Shown here in pieces: positions 1-9,234 of a stretch of DNA of 64,000 nucleotides. Below the pieces are notes generated by a model that did no database searches, was not told the DNA's origin, and worked only from the letters and a program-made list of their open reading frames with translations. A program made the translations under genes and the position numbers. The first letter of the stretch is position 1, and each line of letters opens with the position of its first letter. Origin of the DNA: Myxococcaceae bacterium (lineage in GTDB: Bacteria > Myxococcota > Myxococcia > Myxococcales > Myxococcaceae). Location of the stretch: positions 1 through 64,000 of the forward strand of contig SECN01000053.1 in assembly GCA_004173515.1 (NCBI GenBank), in the 5' to 3' direction.

Positions 1-348
<348 letters not shown>

Positions 349-499
349 GGGCCACCCGATGTCCGGGGGTGGACAGACCCTGGACACGCGGTGCGCCAGG
401 GATGGGATCCCCGTTGGCTGAAGGACAGTTGGGAGCATCCGTAAGTGTGCGTCCCCACACGGGAATTCCAGAACTCCGGCAAGAATTACCGACCCAGGG

Positions 500-528
500 T
501 TGCCAATCCCCGGGGTGCTCCCTAAATC
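500..528 (+). promoter_or_regulatory. Possible sigma-70-type promoter for the kinase/regulator pair
   Basis: TTGCCA at 500-505 and TAAATC at 523-528 are separated by 17 bases in the gap upstream of the GTG at 587. The -35 box is close to consensus and the -10 is weak. A start near 535 would leave a leader of about 50 bases. The rest of the gap (349-586) shows no gene. Confidence 0.35.
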
Positions 529-586
529 CTGGCTCCGGTAGGGCGGCGGCGGGGGTGGGGGCGACGGAAATTCCGAGGAGTTCCAG

Positions 587-1267
587 GTGGTTAGCTCATC
601 AGCGATGGCCAGCAGTGTGTCCTCAGTCCAGGAAGTGTCGGATCCCGTGGTGGGCGCTGCCCGCTATGACGCCGTGCCGGCGCTGATGGACAGCCTCCTG
701 CACGACGTGCGCAATCCGCTCAACGCGCTGGCCATCCACCTGGAGGTCCTCTCCGAGAAGCTCAAGGGTGAGTCCGGCCAGGTGCCGGCCACGCAGGAGA
801 AGAACCTCAAGGCCATGCGCGAGCAGATCCAGCGCGTGGACGGCCTGCTCAAGCTGTTCTCGGACTTCATCGTGTTTCGCGGCGCGGGCCCTTCCGGGGA
901 CGCGTCGCTGTCGGACGCCACCGGCAAGGCGCTGGACGTGCTGGGCCATGAGAGCCGGCGCCGGCGCGTGCAGGTGCAGCGCGCCATCGAACCGGACGTG
1001 CAGGCGCGGCTGGAGGACACCACCGAGCTGGGCTTCTTCCTGGTGCAGGTGTTGATGCGCGCCTTCAACCGCGCGGACTCCGGCAGCACCGTGGTGGTGG
1101 CCGTGCGCGCGGAGGGCCCGGTCGCCGTGCTGGAGGTGGAGGATGGCTCCTCGGGACCCGAGCAGGCATCCGACACCGTGGCGGCCCTGACGCTCCGGGC
1201 GGCCCAGCTGGGCATCGATTTCAGCATCCAGACGGGCTGCTGCCGCCTGGTCTTCCCGCGCGCCTGA
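587..1267 (+). CDS. Histidine kinase-like protein with degenerate ATPase domain
   Basis: A 226-residue cytoplasmic protein with a clear dimerisation/phosphoacceptor helix (HDVRNPLNALAIHLEVL, His39), followed by a region of the size of a HATPase domain that lacks recognisable N and G boxes. Where a kinase would have a DxGxG box it reads EDGSSG. There is no sensor domain, signal peptide or membrane segment. Such proteins (Spo0B and ChpT are the known models) pass phosphate between partners rather than make it from ATP, and I infer the same here. The GTG start at 587 is chosen because GAGGAG sits at 575-580. The gene lies 53 bases before an NtrC-type response regulator, the natural partner. A true but divergent kinase cannot be excluded. 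Confidence 0.75.
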   Translation: MVSSSAMASSVSSVQEVSDPVVGAARYDAVPALMDSLLHDVRNPLNALAIHLEVLSEKLKGESGQVPATQEKNLKAMREQIQRVDGLLKLFSDFIVFRGAGPSGDASLSDATGKALDVLGHESRRRRVQVQRAIEPDVQARLEDTTELGFFLVQVLMRAFNRADSGSTVVVAVRAEGPVAVLEVEDGSSGPEQASDTVAALTLRAAQLGIDFSIQTGCCRLVFPRA

Positions 1268-1320
1268 TCCCCCCAGAGGGGCGCTGACGGGCTTCTTCGG
1301 TTTCATCACGCTTCATCGCA

Positions 1321-2775
<1,455 letters not shown>

Positions 2776-2954
2776 CCCCACGGGTAGGCGGATCTCCCGG
2801 GATTTCGAGCCCTTGAAACCGCTCCAGAAGTGGCGCGGGCAGGGCCTTCCCGGGCGGCCTGGAGGGCAGGGGGAGGTCTCGAAAACCCCTGTCAATTCTT
2901 GACTTTTCACCCCTGGACGGGGGATCCTGCGCTCCTCTCCCACCCGTTGGTGAG

Positions 2955-2983
2955 GGCCCGGCCGGGAAGGTTCATACCGGGCC
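2955..2983 (+). other. Hairpin in the leader before the Get3/ArsA ATPase gene
   Basis: GGCCCGG at 2955-2961 pairs with CCGGGCC at 2977-2983 around a 15-base loop. The gap 2776-3062 otherwise holds no gene. A TTGACT hexamer at 2899-2904 could be a -35 box but has no convincing -10 partner. Confidence 0.25.
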
Positions 2984-3062
2984 ACTTCCGCCCCCCTGGG
3001 CGCGGTCGTCCGACGTGAGTCATCTGGGGTGCCGCCGGGGGGGCACAGGAAGGCTACACGCA

Positions 3063-5030
3063 ATGAGCGACGCGCGAGTTCTTCACTTCTTCGGCGGCAA
3101 GGGCGGGGTGGGCAAGACCACGCTCGCGGCAGCGTACGCGGTGAGGCTCTCCGAAGACGCTCCCAAGCACAAGGTGTTGGTGGTTTCGCTGGATCCGGTC
3201 CAGTCGCTGTCGGACCTGCTGAAGAAGAAGCTGCCGACGAAGCCCACCAAGCTGCAGGCGGGCAAGGGCGAAGGCGGGCTGTGGGGCGTGGAGCTGAACC
3301 CCGCCGCGCTGCTCAAGCCGTTCCTCGCGGAGTACCTCCCGGCGCTGGCGAAGGCGGCGGTGAAGGGCACGCACCTGTCGGACGAGGAGATGGGCAAGCT
3401 CTACCAGCAGGCCGTCCCGGGCCTGGAGGAGCTGGTGGCCCTCTTCCACGTGGTGGATCTGCTGGACGCGGGCGAGTTCGACCGGATCATCGTCGACACG
3501 GCGCCCACCAGCCACACGCTGCGCCTGTTCGATCTGCCGGTCCAGCTGCGCAAGTTCCTGGGCTTCGTGCGCGCAGGTCAGGACCGCGCGCCGGCCTCCG
3601 GTGGCAAGGGCAAGAAGGCGGAGGCCGCGGCCTCGTCGGGCGGGTTCCTGGAGCAGGTGGGCCAGAAGGCGGAGAAGCTGCTCGCGCTGCTGAAGGATCC
3701 GGCGCGCACCGCGTTCCACCTCGTGACGCTGGCGGAGCCGGTGCCGGAGGCGCAGACGCGCTCGTACTTCACCCAGCTGCGCGAGCGCGGCCTGCCGGTG
3801 ACGGAGGTCATCGTCAACCAGGTGGAGGATCACGAAGGCTGTTCGTCGTGTCAGGGCCGGCGCGGGCTCCAGGCGCCCCACGTGCGCAAGTACCAGGCGC
3901 TGGACAAGACCGTGCCGGTGAACCTGCTGGGCCGCCGTGAAGTGGCGCCCCGGGGGCTGGACGGGCTGAAGGAGTTCGCCACGGTGTGGGCGGCCGGCAA
4001 GGAGACCAAGGCGCTGGAGTTCAGCGCGGCGGAAGGTCCTCCGGCGCTGGTGCGCGCGCCCTCCATGCCTCCCATCGCGGCGCCCCCGCTGCCGCCCACG
4101 CGGCTCATCTTCTTCGTGGGGCAGGGCGGGGTGGGCAAGTCCTCCTGCGCCGCCGCCGCGGCGGTGACGCTGACGGAGAAGGAGGGGCCGGTGCTCCTCA
4201 TCTCCACGGATCCGGCGCACTCGCTGTCGGACGTGCTGCAGAGCCGGCTGACCGACACCGAGACCCAGGTGAAGGGCACCAAGGGCCTGTACGCGCGCGA
4301 GCTGGACATGGCGGGCTGGTTCAACGCCCTGCGCAAGCGGCTGAAGGAGAAGGCGGAGAAGGCCTTCGAGGGCGCGCCCAAGGCGGGCAACGACGTGCCG
4401 GCGGATCTGCTCTACCTGCGCAACCTGCTGGAGTGCGCGCCCCCGGGCATCGACGAGCTGGCGGCCATGTCCGTGCTCACCGACGCGCTGGTGCAGGAGC
4501 GCTTCAAGCGCATCGTGGTGGACTCGTCGCCGGTGGTGATGTCCGTGCGCGTGGTGGAGCTGGCGGACACGGCCAAGACGTGGCTGGGCGCGCTGCACTC
4601 GGTGCTCAACAAACACCGCGCCAAGGGTCTGGGCGACCTGGTGGACGACATCGCGGCGATGATCAAGCACGTGAAGCGCTTCGAGGACGCGCTGGCGTCC
4701 CCCAGCGAGTCGCGCTTCGTGGTCGTCACGCGCGGCGAGGAGCTGGCGGCGTCCCGCACGGAGCGGCTGGTGGAGTACTTGAAGGAGCGCAAGCTCCAGG
4801 TGGAGCGGGTGCTCGTCAACCGCGTGGGCCCCAAGTCCACGTGCGAGAAGTGCGAGAACCGCCGCAAGCTGGAGCTGAACGCGGCCAAGGCCATCGAGAA
4901 GAAGATCGGCCTGCCGGTGACGATGGCGCCCGCGCTGGGCCGTCACCCGGCCGGTCTGCGCGAGCTCAAGGCGTTCCGCACCGCGTGGTACGCGCTGTCC
5001 GCGCCGCCCGCGAAGATCAAGGCGGCGTGA
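3063..5030 (+). CDS. Tandem Get3/ArsA-family ATPase
   Basis: A 655-residue protein made of two Get3/ArsA ATPase units in one chain. Family members move tail-anchored proteins (Get3) or drive arsenite export (ArsA). The first unit has a deviant Walker A with the signature lysine (GGKGGVGKTT, 11-20) and the switch motif DTAPTSHTLRL. The second has GQGGVGKSS near 353, where the signature lysine is Gln, and VDSSPVV in place of DTAP. Each unit has a CxxC pair, CSSC at 260-263 and CEKC at 594-597, as in zinc-bridged Get3, and ArsA-type arsenite cysteines are not evident. I therefore favour a protein-targeting or chaperone role over arsenite transport. No arsB or arsR is nearby. The ATG at 3063 follows AGGAAGG at 3047-3053, and an upstream GTG at 3015 has no such site. 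Confidence 0.85.
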   Translation: MSDARVLHFFGGKGGVGKTTLAAAYAVRLSEDAPKHKVLVVSLDPVQSLSDLLKKKLPTKPTKLQAGKGEGGLWGVELNPAALLKPFLAEYLPALAKAAVKGTHLSDEEMGKLYQQAVPGLEELVALFHVVDLLDAGEFDRIIVDTAPTSHTLRLFDLPVQLRKFLGFVRAGQDRAPASGGKGKKAEAAASSGGFLEQVGQKAEKLLALLKDPARTAFHLVTLAEPVPEAQTRSYFTQLRERGLPVTEVIVNQVEDHEGCSSCQGRRGLQAPHVRKYQALDKTVPVNLLGRREVAPRGLDGLKEFATVWAAGKETKALEFSAAEGPPALVRAPSMPPIAAPPLPPTRLIFFVGQGGVGKSSCAAAAAVTLTEKEGPVLLISTDPAHSLSDVLQSRLTDTETQVKGTKGLYARELDMAGWFNALRKRLKEKAEKAFEGAPKAGNDVPADLLYLRNLLECAPPGIDELAAMSVLTDALVQERFKRIVVDSSPVVMSVRVVELADTAKTWLGALHSVLNKHRAKGLGDLVDDIAAMIKHVKRFEDALASPSESRFVVVTRGEELAASRTERLVEYLKERKLQVERVLVNRVGPKSTCEKCENRRKLELNAAKAIEKKIGLPVTMAPALGRHPAGLRELKAFRTAWYALSAPPAKIKAA

Positions 5031-5046
5031 CGCGACGTCCGGCCTC

Positions 5047-5526
5047 CTAGCGGGGGCCGGGTAGCAGCAGCTGGGACAGCGGCAGCCGGTGTGGAATCAC
5101 TCGCCGGGCCTGTCCCAGCAGATCCATGGCGTTCGAGCGCAGGGAGCGCAGGCCCTGGGGCGCCGGAAGCTGTTCATGGTCCAGGTGCGTGGCGAACGCG
5201 GGCCCGGCGAGCAGCAGCATCACCGCCGGCACGATGCACAGGCCCACCACCGCGCCAGCGCCGCCCAGCGTCCCCACCAGCCGCAGCGTCGGGGAGGCCT
5301 GGATGCGCGGGCGCTGCAGGGCCGCGAGGATGCGCGCGAAGAGGGCGCCGCCGAGGATGCCCAGCCCGGTGGCCAGCATCCAGCTCAGGCCCCCCAGCGT
5401 CGTGCCGAGCACCGGCGCCAGCAGCTCCGGGGCCGCCGCGCCCAACAGGAAGGCGAGCACGAACGGCCCCGCCGCGACAATCGCCACCAACCCCCACTGC
5501 CTCGCGTTCAGTCCATGCACGGGCAT
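5047..5526 (-). CDS. Small inner-membrane protein of unknown function
   Basis: About 159 residues with three or four hydrophobic helices: roughly 12-35, 40-65 (with glycine-rich stretches), and 83-112. A polar tail follows that ends in Arg. I do not recognise the family. The ATG at 5526 is crowded by its GGAGGGG Shine-Dalgarno. A GTG two codons downstream at 5520 stands six bases from that site and may be the true start. The gene converges on the tandem ATPase and is followed on the same strand by nothing it clearly works with, so its role is open. Confidence 0.6.
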   Translation of the reverse strand: MPVHGLNARQWGLVAIVAAGPFVLAFLLGAAAPELLAPVLGTTLGGLSWMLATGLGILGGALFARILAALQRPRIQASPTLRLVGTLGGAGAVVGLCIVPAVMLLLAGPAFATHLDHEQLPAPQGLRSLRSNAMDLLGQARRVIPHRLPLSQLLLPGPR

Positions 5527-5627
5527 CCCCCTCCGCTTCCGGAACCACGATGGGCACCGGCAGGCAGGCGCGCCAGGGTGATGCGTCCTTGCGCGGGTGT
5601 AGGCGTGCGCGGGACGTCACTTGCCTC

Positions 5628-6320
5628 TCAGGCGTCGCACTCGGAGGGACTGTCGGTGAAGGCGCCCAGCGCCTCCGGGAAGGTGAGGACGCCCTGGGCG
5701 CTCAGGGTGCCGGTGAGGGGCTTGCGGCCCTTGAGCGTGACTTCCACGGCGCGGCCCCGGACGGTGTACGTGCCCGGCGTGCGGGACTCGCGGGGCGGGC
5801 CGGAGTCGTCCACCTCCCGCTGCCAGAACTCCACCCGGCCGCCGTCCTGGAAGCGCAGGGCGCGGGTGGTGCCGTAGACGCCGACGCCGGGGCCGTACCA
5901 GGACACGGCGCGCACCAGGGCGGGCACGTCCGCCTCCTTCTCCGGGGTGAGGCCCAGCAGCTTCTGCCAGCCCAGCGTGTCCCGGATGACGTCCAGGTCG
6001 GCGTCGTCCTTGGCCCGCTTGAGGCGGCGCGGGTCCAGGCGCACGGCGGTGGTCAGCTTCTCGACGATGACGTCGCGGTGGGCGCTGTACTCGCACACCT
6101 TGCCCTGCTTGCGCAGCAGGCCCAGGGTGGCGGCGACGTTGTAGTGGGCCAGGGCGTAGTCCGGCTTCGCCTGGGCGGCGGCCTGGAACCGGGCCAGGGC
6201 CTCCGGGTACTGGCCGGCCTGGTAGAGCCGGAATCCCTGGGTGTTGAGGGCCTGCCCCGAGGGGGGCGTGGGCGGGGGGGCGGACAGCGTCAGGGCCAGC
6301 AGGGACAGGGCGAGGACCAT
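5628..6320 (-). CDS. Exported TPR protein
   Basis: A 230-residue protein with a short N-terminal signal-like helix (MVLALSLLALTLSAPPP), then tetratricopeptide-like helices (GFRLYQAGQYPEALARFQAA, near 29-48, and the following ALAHYNVAATLGLL). The C-terminal half, from about 145, is beta-rich (YGTTRALRFQDGGRVEFW, GTYTVRGRAVEVTLKG). That half resembles small lipocalin-like or META-like folds seen in exported myxobacterial proteins, but I cannot name it. It is likely periplasmic. The start at 6320 has GGAG four bases upstream. It is divergent from accA, with a 93-base gap between them. Confidence 0.7.
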   Translation of the reverse strand: MVLALSLLALTLSAPPPTPPSGQALNTQGFRLYQAGQYPEALARFQAAAQAKPDYALAHYNVAATLGLLRKQGKVCEYSAHRDVIVEKLTTAVRLDPRRLKRAKDDADLDVIRDTLGWQKLLGLTPEKEADVPALVRAVSWYGPGVGVYGTTRALRFQDGGRVEFWQREVDDSGPPRESRTPGTYTVRGRAVEVTLKGRKPLTGTLSAQGVLTFPEALGAFTDSPSECDA

Positions 6321-6413
6321 GTCGCTCCAGACGGGTGGGGCCCTGGGACATTCCAGGGGGTGCGTAACCGCTTGCGCGTTGAAAGGCTTGAACCCTGGTG
6401 CTAGTTCCGCGCC

Positions 6414-7382
6414 ATGGCAACCGGCATTGGCTACGCGCTCGACTTCGAGCGCCCGCTCATCGAGCTGGAGAAGAAGATCGAGGAGCTGAAGGTCCTCTCC
6501 ACCAGCGGCACCGTGGACTTCTCCTCCGAGATTTCGAAGCTGGAGAAGAAGGCGAAGAAGCTCCAGACGGAGATCTTCAGCGATCTGACGCGCTGGCAGA
6601 TTGTGCAGTTGTCGCGGCACAACGCCCGGCCGTACTTCCTGGACTACGTGCAGTTCCTCTTCACGGACTTCTTCGAGATGTGCGGCGACCGGCACTTCGG
6701 CGAGGACCCGTCCATCGTCGGTGGCTTCGCGCGCTTCGACGGCAAGCCGGTGATGGTCATTGGCCACCAGAAGGGGCGCAACACGAAGGAGAACATGGCG
6801 CGCAACTTCGGCATGCCGCGCCCGGAGGGCTACCGCAAGGCGCGCCGGCTGATGGAGCTGGCTGAGCGGATGGAGAAGCCCATCCTCACCTTCGTGGACA
6901 CGCCGGGCGCGTACCCGGGCATCGGAGCGGAGGAGCGCGGGCAGGCGGAGGCCATCGCCGTCAACCTGGAGGTGATGAGCCGGCTGCGCGTGCCCATCAT
7001 CTCCACGGTGGTGGGTGAGGGCGGCTCCGGCGGCGCGCTGGCCATTGGCGTGGGCAACCGCGTGCTGATGTTCCAGAACAGCGTCTATTCCGTCATCAGC
7101 CCGGAGGGCTGCGCGTCCATCCTCTTCCGCGATCCCACCAAGGCGGACAAGGCGGCGGATGCGATGCGCCCCACGGCGCCGGACCTGCTGGAGATGAAGA
7201 TCATCGACGAGGTCATCCCCGAGCCTGCCGGTGGTGCGCACCGCGACCCGCCCAAGGCGGCGGAAGCGCTGGGCAAGACGCTGCGCAAGCACCTGGGCCA
7301 GTTGGCCGAGCTGTCGCCGGATGAGCTGGTGCGCGACCGCTACAACAAGTTCCGCGCGCTGGGCATGTTCTCCGGCAAGTAA
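6414..7382 (+). CDS. accA: Acetyl-CoA carboxylase carboxyltransferase subunit alpha
   Basis: A 322-residue protein that matches AccA over its whole length, including the N-terminal helix ([18 protein letters not shown]) and the crotonase-like core with the [16 protein letters not shown] and [13 protein letters not shown] motifs that bind carboxybiotin and acetyl-CoA. With AccD it moves the carboxyl group from biotin to acetyl-CoA, the first committed step of fatty acid synthesis. AccD is not in the window. hisC follows after 14 bases, then cmk overlaps hisC, so the three are probably one transcript. Confidence 0.96.
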   Translation: MATGIGYALDFERPLIELEKKIEELKVLSTSGTVDFSSEISKLEKKAKKLQTEIFSDLTRWQIVQLSRHNARPYFLDYVQFLFTDFFEMCGDRHFGEDPSIVGGFARFDGKPVMVIGHQKGRNTKENMARNFGMPRPEGYRKARRLMELAERMEKPILTFVDTPGAYPGIGAEERGQAEAIAVNLEVMSRLRVPIISTVVGEGGSGGALAIGVGNRVLMFQNSVYSVISPEGCASILFRDPTKADKAADAMRPTAPDLLEMKIIDEVIPEPAGGAHRDPPKAAEALGKTLRKHLGQLAELSPDELVRDRYNKFRALGMFSGK

Positions 7383-7396
7383 GAGGTTCATCCCGC

Positions 7397-8488
7397 ATGC
7401 GACCGCTCGTTCCTCCCTACGTCGAGACGCTCAAGGCCTACGTTCCGGGCAAGCCCATCGAGGAGACCGAGCGGGAGTACGGCCTCACCGGGGTCATCAA
7501 GCTCGCCTCCAACGAGAACCCGCTGGGCCCGTCGCCCCGCGCGGTGGAGGCGATGAAGAACGCCGTCACGTCCGTGCACCTGTACCCGGACGCGACGAGC
7601 TTCCATCTGGTGCGCCGGCTGGCGTCCCACCTGGGCGTGAAGCCGGAGGAGGTCGTCCTCGGAAGCGGGTCCAACGAGCTCATCGAACTGCTGATGCGCA
7701 CGTTCACCACGCCGGAGGAGGAGATCCTCCTGTGCAAGGGGTCGTTCCCGGCGTACCGCATCTCCGCGCAGGCGCACGGCCGTCCGTTCGTGGAGGTGCC
7801 CATGCGCGAGGGCTTCCGCTACGACCTGGAGGCCATGGCCCGCGCCGTCACGCCGCGCACGCGCATGGTGTTCATGGCCAACCCGGACAACCCCACGGGC
7901 ACGGCGTTTGGACGCAAGGACCTGGAGACGTTCCTGGCCGCGGTGCCCAGGGATGTGCTCGTCATCCACGACGAGGCCTACGCGGAGTTCGTGGACTGGC
8001 CCGACTACGCGAGCGGCGTGGAGCTGTTCCACGCGCACCCGAACCTCGTGGCGCTGCGCACGTTCAGCAAGATCCACGGCCTGGCGGGCATCCGGCTGGG
8101 CTGCGCGGTGATGGACGCGAAGCTCGCGGGGTACGTGCACCGCACGCGGATGCCCTTCAACCTCACGGTGGTGGCGCAGGCGGCGGGCATGGCGGCGCTG
8201 GACGACACGGAGCACGTGCGCCAGACGCGGGCGAACAACCACGCGGGCCTGCGCTTCTACGAGCAGGAGCTGCCGAAGCTGGGCGTCACGCTGTCGGAGA
8301 GCCACGCGAACTTCGTCTTCGTGGACTGCCACCGGCCCGCGGGCGAAGTGTACGAACAACTGCTGCGCCGGGGCGTCATCGTCCGGCCGATGGCGGGCAA
8401 CGGTTTTCCCACCTGCCTGCGCATCTCCGTGGGCACGCCCGCGGAGAACGCGCGGTGCGTGAGCGCGCTGAAGGAGATTCTGTCATGA
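7397..8488 (+). CDS. hisC: Histidinol-phosphate aminotransferase
   Basis: A 363-residue class I/II PLP aminotransferase. It has the HisC-type N-terminus (IKLASNENPLGPSPRAVEAM), the NPDNPTG substrate/PLP motif, the HDEAYAEF aspartate-tyrosine pair and the PLP lysine in TFSKIHGLAGIRLG. It should convert imidazole acetol phosphate and glutamate to histidinol phosphate. Some relatives act on aromatic amino acids instead, and the sequence does not exclude that. No other his gene is nearby. The stop overlaps the cmk start as ATGA (8485-8488), which suggests translational coupling. Confidence 0.93.
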   Translation: MRPLVPPYVETLKAYVPGKPIEETEREYGLTGVIKLASNENPLGPSPRAVEAMKNAVTSVHLYPDATSFHLVRRLASHLGVKPEEVVLGSGSNELIELLMRTFTTPEEEILLCKGSFPAYRISAQAHGRPFVEVPMREGFRYDLEAMARAVTPRTRMVFMANPDNPTGTAFGRKDLETFLAAVPRDVLVIHDEAYAEFVDWPDYASGVELFHAHPNLVALRTFSKIHGLAGIRLGCAVMDAKLAGYVHRTRMPFNLTVVAQAAGMAALDDTEHVRQTRANNHAGLRFYEQELPKLGVTLSESHANFVFVDCHRPAGEVYEQLLRRGVIVRPMAGNGFPTCLRISVGTPAENARCVSALKEILS

Positions 8489-9180
8489 GCCCGCGTCCGT
8501 TCATCGTCGCCATCGACGGGCCGGCCGGGGCGGGCAAGTCCTCCGTGTCCAAGCTGCTCGCGCGTCGGTTGGGGTTCGCGCTGGTGGACACCGGCGCCAT
8601 CTACCGCTGCGTGGCGTTGATGGCCTCGCGCGAGGGCATCGCGTTCGACGACGACGCGAAGCTGGGCGAGCTGCTCGGGCGCGTGCGCATCCACTTCCAG
8701 GTGGTGGGCGAGGAGAACCACGTGCTGCTGGGCGGCGAGGACGTGTCCGGGGAGATCCGCACGCCGGCCATCTCCATGGGCGCCTCGCAGGTGTCGGGCC
8801 GGCCGGTGGTGCGCGCGGGGCTGCTCGCGCTCCAGCGGAGGCTGGCGCTGGAGACGGAGGCGGGCGCCATCCTGGAGGGCCGCGACATCGGCACGGTGGT
8901 GTTCCCGGACGCGGACGCGAAGTTCTTCCTCGCGGCCGATCCGGAGGTCAGAGCGCGCCGCCGCTTCGAGGAGCTGTTCCAGAAGGGCGTGGACAGCAGC
9001 CTGGAGGCCGTCCTCACGGATCAGACGCAGCGGGACACCGCGGACTCCGCGCGGACCGTGGCGCCCCTGAAGGCCGCCGACGACGCCGTGCACGTGGACT
9101 CCAGCAGCATGCCCCTGTCCGACGTCGTGCGGACCCTGGAGCAGGAGATTGAACGTCGCCGGGCTGCTCGCGGCGCCTGA
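8485..9180 (+). CDS. cmk: Cytidylate kinase
   Basis: A 231-residue P-loop kinase that phosphorylates CMP and dCMP. It has Walker A GPAGAGKSS at the N-terminus, the DTGAIYR motif that follows in CMP kinases, the GRDIGTVVFPDA CMP-binding stretch, and the lid motif RARRRFEEL. AAGGAG at 8471-8476 lies inside the end of hisC and serves the ATG at 8485. The length fits the bacterial family. It converges on a lytic transglycosylase gene across a hairpin. Confidence 0.96.
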   Translation: MSPRPFIVAIDGPAGAGKSSVSKLLARRLGFALVDTGAIYRCVALMASREGIAFDDDAKLGELLGRVRIHFQVVGEENHVLLGGEDVSGEIRTPAISMGASQVSGRPVVRAGLLALQRRLALETEAGAILEGRDIGTVVFPDADAKFFLAADPEVRARRRFEELFQKGVDSSLEAVLTDQTQRDTADSARTVAPLKAADDAVHVDSSSMPLSDVVRTLEQEIERRRAARGA

Positions 9181-9181
9181 T

Positions 9182-9211
9182 GCACCGACGCGGATTCGTC
9201 GACGTCGGTGC
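9182..9211. terminator. Hairpin between convergent cmk and lytic transglycosylase genes
   Basis: GCACCGACG at 9182-9190 pairs perfectly with CGTCGGTGC at 9203-9211 around a 12-base loop. It sits just after the cmk stop and before the end of the opposing gene. No strong T-run follows on either strand, so it may act as a bidirectional stop or a 3' stabiliser. Confidence 0.55.
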
Positions 9212-9234
9212 TTCGGTCCCCGCGACAGCGTCCG

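Noticed and set aside
3063-5030. Arsenite efflux ATPase (ArsA) as the firm function
   Set aside because: No arsB, arsR or arsD is near, and the CxxC pairs fit zinc-bound Get3 better.
6321-7391. Minus-strand extension of the exported TPR gene across accA
   Set aside because: It is open by chance. The signal peptide and ribosome site at 6320 mark the true start, and accA occupies the other strand.
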